The notes: a model not told the origin generated them from the letters alone. Counted from the first letter of the stretch, positions 16,767 through 24,148 are shown. The stretch is DNA of 46,489 nt from a virus (IMGVR_UViG_3300046463_000534:1-46489), one strand, 5' to 3'. Made by a program: numbers and translations.

Positions 16767-17258
16767 TCAACCCACCTTTCGATGATGGCCAGCGCGACCG
16801 GCTTTTCCTGTGCCAGTCTTTCCATCTGTGATGTGAGCCGGCGCATCCTCCACGAGTCGAGTGAGGTCACGGGCAACATCCGACACGGCACGGTGGAAAG
16901 CGTCGTACGTTGAGGAGAATTCTGCGAGAAGACGAGCTGTAGCGACCGTCGCGGCATCTAAAGGTCCCCCAAGCTGCGCCTGGGAACGCGCAGCGGAGGA
17001 GGATCCGCGATCCGCCTGACAGAGAAGGTCATGCTTCGGATCGAGGCCGAGAATCAGCGTATTCACGTCGGTCTCAAGTAGCACAGCTAAACGAATCAGC
17101 GTCTCGGTCTCCGGCAAACTGCGTCCCGTTTCCCAGCGAGAGACAGCCGACTGCTCGACACCGAGCTTCGCGGCAACGTCTTCTTGCCTCAGCTTCACCC
17201 GCTTCCGCGCTTCTGTCAGCGCGAGCCATTTCCGCACGGCCCGAAGCATACCCAACAT
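16767..17258 (-). CDS. XRE-family repressor (CI-like)
   Basis: The 163-residue leftward protein has an N-terminal XRE helix-turn-helix at about residues 20-72 (RQEDVAAKLGVEQSAVSRWE, TGRSLPETETLIRLAVLL). The C-terminal part is helical and charged; no S24 peptidase motif is seen, so RecA-triggered self-cleavage is not expected. It is divergent from the Cro-like gene across the control region, the classic layout of a lysogeny switch. CAGGGA lies about 6 bases before its ATG and overlaps a palindrome, so binding there could shut off its own translation or transcription. Confidence 0.8.
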   Translation of the reverse strand: MLGMLRAVRKWLALTEARKRVKLRQEDVAAKLGVEQSAVSRWETGRSLPETETLIRLAVLLETDVNTLILGLDPKHDLLCQADRGSSSAARSQAQLGGPLDAATVATARLLAEFSSTYDAFHRAVSDVARDLTRLVEDAPAHITDGKTGTGKAGRAGHHRKVG

Positions 17259-17266
17259 AAATATCC

Positions 17267-17303
17267 CTGTAAATCATTACAGAATATAGTGTTACAGAAT
17301 ATA
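17267..17303. promoter_or_regulatory. Operator-like repeats in the lysogeny switch region
   Basis: A 16-bp perfect palindrome CTGTAA-ATCA-TTACAG lies at 17267-17282. The 12-mer TTACAGAATATA is present twice, at 17277-17288 and 17292-17303, a 15-base step. The shared TTACAG half-site between divergent repressor and Cro-like genes suggests binding sites for one or both proteins. Confidence 0.65.
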
Positions 17304-17324
17304 TGATTCTCGCACGTAAAAGTG

Positions 17325-17353
17325 TTGACACGCATATGAGTTGAGCGTATATT
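17325..17353 (+). promoter_or_regulatory. Rightward early promoter
   Basis: A perfect -35 box TTGACA (17325-17330) is followed after 17 bases by TATATT (17348-17353). The predicted first base is about 17360, and the next gene starts with GTG at 17361, so the transcript would be leaderless or nearly so. It lies 22 bases right of the operator-like repeats. Confidence 0.75.
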
Positions 17354-17360
17354 CCTGCTC

Positions 17361-17564
17361 GTGAGTCTGAACGTTGTTCTCAAGGTCGCGTGCATCGAGA
17401 GCGGCAAAGACCAGCTGGAGATCGCCGCGCTCGCGAAGATTCACCACACGCGTCTCAGCCAAATCATTCGCAACCGCGTCACGCCCTCCGAATCGGAAAA
17501 GCTGCGCCTCGCTGGGGTCCTTCAACGGTCAGTCTCTGACCTGTTTCCCGAGGTGGCCGCATGA
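17361..17564 (+). CDS. Cro-like helix-turn-helix protein
   Basis: The 67-residue protein is almost all one HTH domain (LEIAALAKIHHTRLSQIIRN, followed by TPSESEKLRLAGVL), the right size for a Cro-type repressor. It is the first gene of the rightward early operon and divergent from the CI-like gene. The GTG start coincides with the predicted transcription start, with no ribosome site upstream, so initiation is probably leaderless. Its stop overlaps the next ATG. Confidence 0.75.
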   Translation: MSLNVVLKVACIESGKDQLEIAALAKIHHTRLSQIIRNRVTPSESEKLRLAGVLQRSVSDLFPEVAA

Positions 17565-17878
17565 ACCGCCCGCTCCAGTCGGCGACGCCGGAGACGGAGC
17601 CGACGCAGCGCGATGCGCACGGCCCGCAGGTGCTTACGCAAAGCCGCGTCTGTCGGCGCCTCGGGATTTCCGATGAGACGTGGCGCACCTGGCGGAAGCG
17701 TGGCATCACGCCGCCGCGTGTCGAGCTGCCGGGCCATCCCCGCTGGCGCCTCGACGACATCATCGCGTTTGAGCACGGCCGCCGCTGGCGGAACAGTGAA
17801 GGACGCCCGACTCCCTGTCTCTCGCATGGTGAACACTCTGCGCCGCTCCGAGCCCTCGGGAAACGCCCGATCGGATGA
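17561..17878 (+). CDS. Excisionase/MerR-like DNA-binding protein
   Basis: The 105-residue protein contains LTQSRVCRRLGISDETWRTW followed by RKRGITPPRVELPGHPRWR, the helix-turn-helix and wing pattern of excisionase-type MerR-fold proteins (residues 25-70). It sits second in the early operon, starting by ATGA overlap. It may assist excision or act as an early regulator. The C-terminal 30 residues are unstructured. Confidence 0.6.
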   Translation: MNRPLQSATPETEPTQRDAHGPQVLTQSRVCRRLGISDETWRTWRKRGITPPRVELPGHPRWRLDDIIAFEHGRRWRNSEGRPTPCLSHGEHSAPLRALGKRPIG

Positions 17879-18243
17879 CCGTCATGCTGATTGGCCTGAT
17901 CGTCCTCGGCGGCGTGCTCCTCAGCGATGCCGAGTTCCGCGCATCGGTGATTCGAGCCCTCGCCCGCGCGGGGTGGGGCCTTGAAGCCGCGGCCGTGCAG
18001 ATTGGCCTTTCGGTGTCGCGGTTCAGCAAACAGATCAACGGCCACGATCCGCTGACGTTCCTTGCCCGGGCACATCAGCTTGATGGCTTTCTCTCGGCGC
18101 TCATTGAGGAAACCGCCTCGCCGCTCGGGCTGATTTTGCTGCGCGACGTAGACCTTCAGCGCCTCATCGCCGGACTCGATCGTCTGGAACGCCGGATGGT
18201 GAAGATGGATCTGGCCGTTGGAGAACACGAGCAAGCGTCATGA
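17875..18243 (+). CDS. Membrane-anchored or HTH-containing early protein
   Basis: This 122-residue protein starts by ATGA overlap. Residues 1-18 are hydrophobic (MTVMLIGLIVLGGVLLSD), which could be a membrane anchor. The middle (LEAAAVQIGLSVSRFSKQIN) resembles a helix-turn-helix. The C-terminus is helical with a possible coiled coil (DLQRLIAGLDRLERRMVKMD). No named family. The combination of an anchor with an HTH-like segment is unusual. Confidence 0.5.
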   Translation: MTVMLIGLIVLGGVLLSDAEFRASVIRALARAGWGLEAAAVQIGLSVSRFSKQINGHDPLTFLARAHQLDGFLSALIEETASPLGLILLRDVDLQRLIAGLDRLERRMVKMDLAVGEHEQAS

Positions 18244-18419
18244 GGAAGTGGATCGTTGTGACGGTCCTCGCGCTCGTGCTTGTCGCGGTTGCGCGCCGAG
18301 CGGCCATCGTCGGCCCCGACTTCTGTAACGGCTGCGACCCGACCACGAGTTGGACGTGTTGGCTGCTCGGGTGTCCCGATCCGAAAGCCGCCGGCGGTGG
18401 CAGTTCAGGAGCGTCCTAG
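18240..18419 (+). CDS. Small exported or membrane Cys-rich protein
   Basis: The 59-residue product has an N-terminal hydrophobic helix (WIVVTVLALVLVAVA, residues 4-18) that could be a signal peptide or anchor, then four Cys within about 16 residues (FCNGC, TCWLLGC) and a Gly/Ser tail. It starts by ATGA overlap and is followed immediately by the next ATG. Function is unknown. Confidence 0.5.
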   Translation: MRKWIVVTVLALVLVAVARRAAIVGPDFCNGCDPTTSWTCWLLGCPDPKAAGGGSSGAS

Positions 18420-18572
18420 ATGCGCCGCTGGCTGGAGTTCGCGTGGCTCGAACTGCGGCAACGGTGCTGCCGGCATCGGGATCTCGTGCTCGCGTGGCAG
18501 GGGCGGTTTGTCTTTACGCGATGCGTGCGCTGCGGGCTGGAGTCAGAGGGATTTCACGAGGAGAAGCGATGA
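18420..18572 (+). CDS. Small Cys-containing early protein
   Basis: The product is 50 basic residues, starting one base after the previous stop. It has CC-x-H and CVRC clusters (RQRCCRHRD, TRCVRCGLE) that may form a zinc knuckle. Ends by ATGA overlap with the next frame. No family known. Confidence 0.45.
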   Translation: MRRWLEFAWLELRQRCCRHRDLVLAWQGRFVFTRCVRCGLESEGFHEEKR

Positions 18573-18673
18573 ACGGATGGCAAATCGCCGGGGTGTTGCT
18601 CCTCGCGTGGAGCCTGCTGCAACTGCTGGTGCTGTGGGTGATTGGACAGGGGCCGAATCGCTGGTTCGAGTAA
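18569..18673 (+). CDS. Very small single-span membrane protein
   Basis: The 34-residue product is mostly one membrane helix (WQIAGVLLLAWSLLQLLVLW, residues 4-23) with a short polar tail. GAGGAG lies about 10 bases before its ATG, and it overlaps the previous stop. It ends the first early cluster, just before a strong hairpin. Confidence 0.45.
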   Translation: MNGWQIAGVLLLAWSLLQLLVLWVIGQGPNRWFE

Positions 18674-18677
18674 CAAC

Positions 18678-18706
18678 AAAAAAGGCCGACGCTGAAGACG
18701 TCGGCC
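18678..18706 (-). terminator. Perfect GC hairpin with A-run: leftward intrinsic terminator
   Basis: GGCCGACG (18684-18691) and CGTCGGCC (18699-18706) pair perfectly around a 7-base loop. Six A bases (18678-18683) lie on the left, which read as a U-tract on the leftward transcript. On the right there is no T-run. So it fits an intrinsic terminator for leftward transcription, although the neighbouring genes run rightward. Confidence 0.7.
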
Positions 18707-18728
18707 CACCCAAGAAAGGAAACGAAAC

Positions 18729-19292
18729 GTGTCTGGCACACATCTTAGTCTGGCAGCGAAACGAGCGCAACCCGTGACCTTTAATCCCTTCGATCTGCCC
18801 TCGCAGGCTGACATTCGCGAGGCCAGCGCCAAGACCTTGGAGGAACGCGCCAAGGCCGTCGAGGCGTGCGGCGATCCCATCGTCCAGAGTTTCGACCGGC
18901 CGTCCTTCCGGGAGTTGCTGGCCGAAGAGAAGCAGCAGGCCGATGCGATCGCGGAGTACGCCGCCGCGGTCCTGTTCGGCGTCAACTCCCGCGATCGATT
19001 GACGAACGATCGGGCGCTCGATCTGGAAGGCGCGGCGATGTATCTCCTGCGCCGGATCCATCCCGACTGGGTGAAGGCCGCACACGAGCAGGCGGTGGAA
19101 ACACTCCTGCTGTCGGATGAGTACCGCGCGTTGATGCGGGACCGAGGGTTGGCCGAAGCGCGCGTGCTGGCGCATCGGCTCGTGGCGAGTGTACGGGCGG
19201 CGCTCATCGGGACGCTGGAGAACGAGACATCTGTCACGCCGGCCGTGTATCTCAAGTTGGCGGCTGCGCGTACGCGGGCGGGAGCGAGGTAA
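18729..19292 (+). CDS. Early protein of unknown function next to recombination genes
   Basis: The 187-residue product starts at GTG 18729 with AAGGA 8 bases upstream. It is helical and Ala-rich without membrane spans (LEERAKAVEACG, LLAEEKQQADAIAEYAAAVL, VRAALIGTLENE). Its stop overlaps the ATG of the ERF annealase gene, which suggests joint expression and perhaps a role with the recombination proteins. No family is recognised. Confidence 0.6.
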   Translation: MSGTHLSLAAKRAQPVTFNPFDLPSQADIREASAKTLEERAKAVEACGDPIVQSFDRPSFRELLAEEKQQADAIAEYAAAVLFGVNSRDRLTNDRALDLEGAAMYLLRRIHPDWVKAAHEQAVETLLLSDEYRALMRDRGLAEARVLAHRLVASVRAALIGTLENETSVTPAVYLKLAAARTRAGAR

Positions 19293-20095
19293 TGGCGACC
19301 GTCACGAAACAGCCGCCGCTCGTGCGTGACCTTGAGACGGTGGAACCAGCTAAGGCGGAACTGGTGCCCGTCTCGTCCACCGCCCAGGCGATCAGCAGCT
19401 TCGAGCGGCTGGCGCGCGATCCCTCCATCGACGTGGACAAGCTCGATCGGTTGATGCAGCTCCAAGAACGGCTGCTCGCGCGGTCGGCGGAGGAGTTGTT
19501 CAACGCCGCGATGACGGACGCGCAACAGAAGATGCGGCCGATCGCCGCAGACGCGAGCAATCCGCAGACGAGAAGCCGGTACGCGTCCTATGCGCAGATC
19601 GATCGCGCGTTGCGGCCGATCTACACCGAGTACGGCTTCGGGATGTCCTTCGACACCGCCGACGCCTCAATAGCCGACCACGTCCGGGTGCTGGCGTACG
19701 TCACCCATCGCGGCGGCCACTCGCGCACCTACAAGGTAGACATGCCGAACGACGGCAAGGGCGCGAAGGGCGGCGACGTCATGACGAAGACGCACGCCAC
19801 CGGCGCAGCGATGTCCTACGGGATGCGCTACCTCCTGAAGATGATTTTCAACGTCGCCGTCGGGGAAGACGACCGCGACGGGAACGAGGTCAAGCCGAAA
19901 GCGCAGGCGCCAGCAAAGCCTGCCGGGTACGAGGATTGGGCGGACGACATGCGAGCTGCGGCCGAAGACGGCGGCTGGCCGGCGCTCTCGGACGCCTGGA
20001 AGAAGTCGAAAGAGGAATACCGGAAGTACGCCACCGCGCACGATAAGGACCGCTGGAGCGCCTTGCGCGAGAAAGCCACGAAGGTGCGCGCATGA
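19292..20095 (+). CDS. erf: ERF-family single-strand annealing protein
   Basis: The 267-residue protein contains the ERF signature: LFNAAMTDAQQKMRPIAAD near residues 70-88, then RYASYAQIDRALRPIYTEYG around 95-115, HRGGHSRTY, and the conserved KTHATGAAMSYGMRYLLK near 171-188. These proteins anneal complementary single strands during phage recombination. It is directly followed, by overlap, by a YqaJ-type exonuclease gene, so the pair forms a Red-like system. The C-terminal third is a charged linker and helical tail, as is usual. Confidence 0.85.
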   Translation: MATVTKQPPLVRDLETVEPAKAELVPVSSTAQAISSFERLARDPSIDVDKLDRLMQLQERLLARSAEELFNAAMTDAQQKMRPIAADASNPQTRSRYASYAQIDRALRPIYTEYGFGMSFDTADASIADHVRVLAYVTHRGGHSRTYKVDMPNDGKGAKGGDVMTKTHATGAAMSYGMRYLLKMIFNVAVGEDDRDGNEVKPKAQAPAKPAGYEDWADDMRAAAEDGGWPALSDAWKKSKEEYRKYATAHDKDRWSALREKATKVRA

Positions 20096-20745
20096 CCCGT
20101 CCATTCGTTATCGTCGAGCACGAGCAACGCTCGCCCGAATGGTTCCAATCGCGACTCGGACGGCTCACTGGCTCCGCTGCGGGCGACATGCTCGATGTCC
20201 TCAAGGACGGGAAGTCTCCAGGCTACAAACGGCGCGATCTGCTCGCTCGGCTCGTCTGCGAGCGGTTGACTGGCATGGCGCAGGACGACACCTACGTCAA
20301 CGCGGTCATGCAGTGGGGGATCGATCACGAGTCGGACGCCTTATTGGCCTACGAATGGCGCAGCGGCAATCTCGTCCGGGGCACCGGCTTTCTCTCGCAC
20401 ACGACACTCATGGTCGGCTGCTCGCTCGACGGTGACGTGAACGACTTCAAGGGCATCGTGGAACTGAAGTGCCCGAAGTCCTCCACGCATCTGTCCTACT
20501 GGAAAGCGGGCGGCGTGCCGCAGACGCACATGCCGCAGATCCTGCACAACCTCTGGATCTCCGGCGCGCAGTGGTGCGATTTCGTCAGCTTCGATCCGCG
20601 CTTCCCGGAGTCCAAGCAGTTGTTCATTGCTCGCGTGCCGCGCGTCGAGATCGACGTGCTCGCGTACGGCAAAGCGGCGCAACGGTTCCTGGACGAGATT
20701 GACGCAGAGATCGAGACGTTGATGGGCGCCGGAGCCGTGGCGTGA
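20092..20745 (+). CDS. YqaJ-type recombination exonuclease
   Basis: The 217-residue protein has the lambda-exonuclease/YqaJ fold motifs: RSPEWFQSRLGRLTGSAAG at the N-terminus, QWGIDHESDALLAYEW, then VGCSLDG and IVELKCPKS giving the Asp and Glu-x-Lys metal-site residues. QTHMPQILHNLWI follows, the usual conserved Gln-helix. It degrades one strand from double-stranded ends to make substrate for the ERF annealase encoded just upstream. The start overlaps the ERF stop (ATGA). Confidence 0.88.
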   Translation: MTRPFVIVEHEQRSPEWFQSRLGRLTGSAAGDMLDVLKDGKSPGYKRRDLLARLVCERLTGMAQDDTYVNAVMQWGIDHESDALLAYEWRSGNLVRGTGFLSHTTLMVGCSLDGDVNDFKGIVELKCPKSSTHLSYWKAGGVPQTHMPQILHNLWISGAQWCDFVSFDPRFPESKQLFIARVPRVEIDVLAYGKAAQRFLDEIDAEIETLMGAGAVA

Positions 20746-21218
20746 GCAAGGTCTGGTCGGTCTCGATCGGCGGCTGGCTGCGCTACGGCGGCGTCCTCGA
20801 CGTGGACATCCACGAAGTGCGCGCGGCGCTCAAAGAGCATTCGGCGTGCGAAATCACCATCACGATCGAACCGGCGCAAGCGAAGCGATCGAACGCATCG
20901 AATCGGTATCTCTTCGGCGTCGTTTATCCCGCAATCGCGGAGTACACCGGCCAAGACAAGCAGGACATCCACGACGAGATGTGCGCACGGTTCACGACCG
21001 AAACGATCTCGTATGTGAACCCCAAGAGCGGCGAGATGCTGGAGTTTGAAGTGGTCCGCCGCACCTCCGGCATGACCGTCGCGCAGTTCCATCGGTTCGT
21101 GGAAAAAGTCCAACTCTTTAGTCAGGAGTTCTTCGGGCTGACGTTCGAGGATCCAGGCGAGGACTACCGCAAGGAATACGAGCGCGCGGAGAAGCGCGAG
21201 AAGGGAGCTGCCGCATGA
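20742..21218 (+). CDS. NinB-like recombination protein
   Basis: The 158-residue product starts at a GTG overlapping the exonuclease stop. The segment KRSNASNRYLFGVVYPAIAE followed by DIHDEMCARF resembles NinB/Orf-type proteins, which help load recombination functions on single-strand DNA. Its coupling to ERF and YqaJ genes supports a recombination role. The C-terminus (YRKEYERAEKREKG) is a charged tail. Distinction from other small proteins with a similar motif is not possible by eye. Confidence 0.6.
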   Translation: MSKVWSVSIGGWLRYGGVLDVDIHEVRAALKEHSACEITITIEPAQAKRSNASNRYLFGVVYPAIAEYTGQDKQDIHDEMCARFTTETISYVNPKSGEMLEFEVVRRTSGMTVAQFHRFVEKVQLFSQEFFGLTFEDPGEDYRKEYERAEKREKGAAA

Positions 21219-21454
21219 AGCCAGGACGAATGAAAGCCGAGACGGTACCGACGCAGGACGACAGCCGCCCGAACTACGAGCCGTCCTTTAGGGGTAGTTT
21301 CATGCGCAACTTTTGCCGCGAGTGCGGGCAATACAAATGGGTCTGCTGCGCGATCGATCTCGGTGACGGCAAAGGACCGGGCTACGTGTGTGGACGCTGC
21401 CGGAGCGAGTCGATGCAGCGGCAGACGAGCGCGGGCGATCCGAGGCGCATCTGA
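21215..21454 (+). CDS. Zinc-ribbon-containing early protein
   Basis: The product is 79 residues, starting by ATGA overlap with AAGGGAG about 9 bases upstream. Two Cys pairs (FCRECG at about 33-37 and VCGRC at about 58-62) flank a 20-residue loop, as in zinc ribbons. The rest is polar. Function is unknown. Confidence 0.55.
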   Translation: MKPGRMKAETVPTQDDSRPNYEPSFRGSFMRNFCRECGQYKWVCCAIDLGDGKGPGYVCGRCRSESMQRQTSAGDPRRI

Positions 21455-21651
21455 TGCAGCCGCGGAGCGAATCGATTCGGCGCTTACTCACGATCCTGCG
21501 GCGCGTGGATGGCCTACGGTACGCGCCATCTCTCTATGAACTGGCGCAGGAGTTCGATGTCAGCACTCGCACCATTCGGCGCGATCTGATTCTCCTGGAA
21601 GAAGTCGGCTACAGCGTGCCGCGCTGGCGATTCAACGAGAGGACGATGTAG
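21454..21651 (+). CDS. Small winged-helix DNA-binding protein (DeoR-type)
   Basis: I use ATG 21454, which shares a base with the previous stop; the frame opens earlier inside that gene. The 65-residue product is one winged helix-turn-helix: SIRRLLTILRRVDG, then LYELAQEFDVSTRTIRRDL and a wing (LEEVGYSVPRWRF). The match to DeoR/HTH_11 recognition helices is clear. It probably regulates phage or host transcription. Confidence 0.65.
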   Translation: MQPRSESIRRLLTILRRVDGLRYAPSLYELAQEFDVSTRTIRRDLILLEEVGYSVPRWRFNERTM

Positions 21652-22089
21652 ATGCCGAACTACGTCCCTCCCGTCTTCGATCCTGACGTGGCGAAGCAAC
21701 TCCAGAAGCCCGCACGAGGATCACGCGTCCTAGCGAAAGAGGACGCCGACGCCGAGCGCGCGAAACGCGAAGCCGCCGTCCGCAAAGACGTCCATCGATT
21801 CCAACCGCGCTGCCGCTGGCCGATGGCGCACAAGTGCCGCGGCGGCTTGGAGTGCGCGCACATGCTCGACGCGTCCTTGGGTGGGGCATACACCGCGGAA
21901 AACCTGATTCGGATCTGTGCGTGGATCCACCGCCGCGGGCCGGAGAGCATCCACGGCAAGCAGCTCGCGATCGAACCACAGACGCCGCGTGGCGCGCGAG
22001 ACGGGCTGCTGTTCTATCGCAAAGGTGACGACGGGATCTTCTATCTCGTGGCGCGCGAGACGGCGCCGTACGTGTTGGAGCGCGATTGA
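21652..22089 (+). CDS. HNH-like endonuclease
   Basis: The 145-residue protein has CRWPMAHKCRGGLECAHMLD, in which Cys, Cys and His form a likely HNH beta-beta-alpha site, then GAYTAENLIRICAWIHRRG, the usual helix and second His. It begins immediately after the previous stop. Small HNH proteins of this type occur in the early regions of many siphoviruses and cut or nick DNA during recombination or packaging. The role is inferred. Confidence 0.6.
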   Translation: MPNYVPPVFDPDVAKQLQKPARGSRVLAKEDADAERAKREAAVRKDVHRFQPRCRWPMAHKCRGGLECAHMLDASLGGAYTAENLIRICAWIHRRGPESIHGKQLAIEPQTPRGARDGLLFYRKGDDGIFYLVARETAPYVLERD

Positions 22090-22427
22090 TGGCTGGACAC
22101 CAGACCGCACAGGGATCCTTCTTCGCGGACGGCTCGCACACCAGCTGGCGAGGCGCGGTGAAAGCCGACCAGAGCCGTCTGTTAAAGACCCGTCGCTATC
22201 TCCAGCTCTTGGCGACCAAGGGGCCGTTAACAGATTGGGAGGCCAAGTTCCTGCTCGTCTGTGAACGCACGAGCGTGAACAGCATCCGGGCCGCGCTGAT
22301 GAAGGCGGGCTTGGTGACGCGGGGCTTTACAACTAGGCCAGGACCGGACGGCGTGACGCCTAACAGTACGTGGTGCCTTTCGCGCGAGGGGCAGGACGCT
22401 GTGCGCGCGATGCAGGAGCGGACCTAA
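22089..22427 (+). CDS. Winged-helix-like early protein
   Basis: The 112-residue product from ATG 22089 (a TTG one codon earlier is possible) has LLKTRRYLQLLATKGPLTDW and RTSVNSIRAALMKAGLVTRG, the pattern of a winged helix that reads as a phage or transposon regulator. A C-terminal beta wing (NSTWCLSREGQDAV) follows. No enzyme motif. It ends the first early operon; a 137-base gap follows. Confidence 0.5.
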   Translation: MAGHQTAQGSFFADGSHTSWRGAVKADQSRLLKTRRYLQLLATKGPLTDWEAKFLLVCERTSVNSIRAALMKAGLVTRGFTTRPGPDGVTPNSTWCLSREGQDAVRAMQERT

Positions 22428-22564
22428 ATTGCTTTCGCTTTACGTGATAAATCGTGCATAAATCTGTTGAAAATCAGCCAGTCATAGGCGAAGATAGGCG
22501 GAGCGCACACGGTGCGGAAACACCGGCTGCGCCCCTAACCACTCCGCGCGAAGAGGGCGCAGAC

Positions 22565-23389
22565 ATGGCTGATGCGGATTCTATCGGAAAGTCGCCCGCC
22601 TTTCAGTTCTACCCCAACGAGTTCACAGCCGACGAGCACGTCAAGCTGATGTCGCTTCAGGAGCGTGGGTTGTACATCACACTCCTATGTCACTGCTGGT
22701 CCGAGGGCACGATCCCGTCTGATGCCTATCTCTTAGGCCGCGTTGTTGGTGTGCCAACAGCGACGGTCAAGCGGCTCTGGCCCGCCGTTGCGCCGTGCTT
22801 CCAACCAGCCGCGCAAGAGGGTGGGCGGCTCATTAATCGACGCCTAGAGAGAGAGCGCAAGAAGCAACGCGCCTTCCGTCGCCGGCAGGTCGACAACGGG
22901 AAGAAAGGCGGCAGGCCACCGAAACCAGAAAAGCCACCAGATAACCCAAGCCTTTCGCAGCCTGGTAAGCCAGCCGCACCTATCTGGCAAAGCTCTGATC
23001 TTATCTCTTCTGATCTTATCTCTTCTCATCTTAGCTCTGCGGAGAAGACAGCGGCTGAGGAACCCACGAACGCGCGGAGTAAGCGACCGATCTTCACCTC
23101 GTCGCGGTTCGTCGTCTTCGAATGGCAGTTTGACGATCTTCGAAGATTACTCGGCCCGTCGTTCGATGCGTTCGACATCCACGAGTGGTTCTTTGAACTT
23201 TCCAAAAAGGCCGACGCGGCCGCGCTTGTGATTCCCCAACGGGACGGCGGGAAGTGGTTACAGGAACAGACGATGGCGGAAGCCGTGCGCCGGGGATTAC
23301 CCGTGGCGATCAGCGCGGCCGCGCCTGTTGGTAAGACGGCTGGCAACGCGGCCGCGAAAGCGTTGTTTGTAGCACGGGGGCAGCGATGA
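22565..23389 (+). CDS. DUF1376-type phage replication protein
   Basis: I start at ATG 22565, with AGAGGG upstream, giving 274 residues; a GTG at 22454 would add 37 residues. The N-terminus (FQFYPNEFTADEHVKLMSLQ, then RGLYITLLCHCWSEG) is typical of DUF1376/YdaU proteins, which often act like lambda O in origin recognition. A basic region (RERKKQRAFRRRQVDNGKKG) is followed by a linker carrying a tandem repeat (SDLIS twice, then SHLSS). The next gene looks like a helicase loader, which fits a replication pair. Confidence 0.65.
   Translation: MADADSIGKSPAFQFYPNEFTADEHVKLMSLQERGLYITLLCHCWSEGTIPSDAYLLGRVVGVPTATVKRLWPAVAPCFQPAAQEGGRLINRRLERERKKQRAFRRRQVDNGKKGGRPPKPEKPPDNPSLSQPGKPAAPIWQSSDLISSDLISSHLSSAEKTAAEEPTNARSKRPIFTSSRFVVFEWQFDDLRRLLGPSFDAFDIHEWFFELSKKADAAALVIPQRDGGKWLQEQTMAEAVRRGLPVAISAAAPVGKTAGNAAAKALFVARGQR
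22994..23038 (+). repeat. Three 15-bp tandem units inside the replication gene
   Basis: TCTGATCTTATCTCT occurs twice in a row, followed by a third unit with two changes (TCTCATCTTAGCTCT). It encodes SDLIS-SDLIS-SHLSS in the linker of the DUF1376-type protein. Confidence 0.9.
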
Positions 23390-23940
23390 CCGACCAGGAT
23401 CGCGATGACTTCGGGACGCTGATGCTCGGACTCGGGGAGACGTACAGCGAGCCCGTCTCGCTCGCGCGGATGGAGATTTACTTCGCGGCGCTCGCGGATC
23501 TCGAGCTGGCGGAGATTCGCGCGGCCGCGACGGTTCACGTTCAGACGTCGAAGTGGTTCCCGAAGCCGGCCGAGATTCGGGAAGCCATCGAAGGCTCAGC
23601 CGACGATCGCGCGGATCTGGCGTGGGGGGAAGTCGTGCGGCTCGTGCGGCAGTACGGCTATTGGAACGCGCCGGCGCTCGACGCGTGGCCGGATGACGCG
23701 ACCCGCGCGGCCGCGTTCGCGCTGTATGGCGGTGGCTGGCGGAATCTCTGCGAGAAGTTGCCTGGGGAAGGCCCGGAATTTCTCGGGGCGGCCAAGTTGT
23801 TCAAGGCCAGTTACCGCGCGCAGTATCGGCTGGCCCAACGACACGAGCTGCCGCCATCGCGCGAAGAAGCGCACGCCGTGCTGAGTGGGCTGAAAGACGA
23901 ACTCGCCAAGCGAGGGCTGCCCGATCATGGCGCTCTGTGA
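23386..23940 (+). CDS. Putative helicase-loader-like replication protein
   Basis: The 184-residue protein starts by ATGA overlap with the DUF1376-type gene. Its N-terminal half (FGTLMLGLGETYSEPVSLAR, IYFAALADLELAEIRAAAT, then SKWFPKPAEIREAI) resembles phage helicase-loader proteins of the G39P type, which bring the host replicative helicase to phage DNA. The C-terminal part is helical with no motif I know. No phage helicase is present, which supports use of the host enzyme. Confidence 0.55.
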   Translation: MTDQDRDDFGTLMLGLGETYSEPVSLARMEIYFAALADLELAEIRAAATVHVQTSKWFPKPAEIREAIEGSADDRADLAWGEVVRLVRQYGYWNAPALDAWPDDATRAAAFALYGGGWRNLCEKLPGEGPEFLGAAKLFKASYRAQYRLAQRHELPPSREEAHAVLSGLKDELAKRGLPDHGAL

Positions 23941-24148
23941 TCGCGTGCGTCGGTCGCTCGCACCGCCGCCCACGCCGTATGTCACGGAGTGTCAGCGGCT
24001 GATGACGGCTCGACTCGCGGCCACATCAAAAAGCGAGAAGGACGACGCCGAGTGGGCACTGCAATACGCGATGCAGATGCACCGCGCGGGCAGGTTCGAA
24101 GAGTATTTGGCGCAGCGGGTTGAACAGCTCGCACGGCACTCTGCATGA
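23927..24148 (+). CDS. Small helical early protein
   Basis: The 73-residue product overlaps the previous gene by 14 bases in another frame. It is helical (SEKDDAEWALQYAMQMHRAG) with no known domain, and ends by ATGA overlap with the next gene. Confidence 0.5.
   Translation: MALCDRVRRSLAPPPTPYVTECQRLMTARLAATSKSEKDDAEWALQYAMQMHRAGRFEEYLAQRVEQLARHSA

Noticed and set aside
18554-19525. Minus-strand frame of 323 codons over the early operon
   Set aside because: It would be the leftward gene explaining the leftward terminator, but its start lies well inside the ERF gene, the product is Arg/Ser-rich, and it reads through the terminator itself.
22428-22564. Possible promoter before the DUF1376-type gene
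   Set aside because: AT-rich elements such as TTTACG and ATAAAT are present, but no pair with acceptable spacing was found.
22454-22564. Upstream GTG start for the DUF1376-type protein
   Set aside because: The added 37 residues lack the conserved domain pattern, and the ATG at 22565 has a purine-rich ribosome site.
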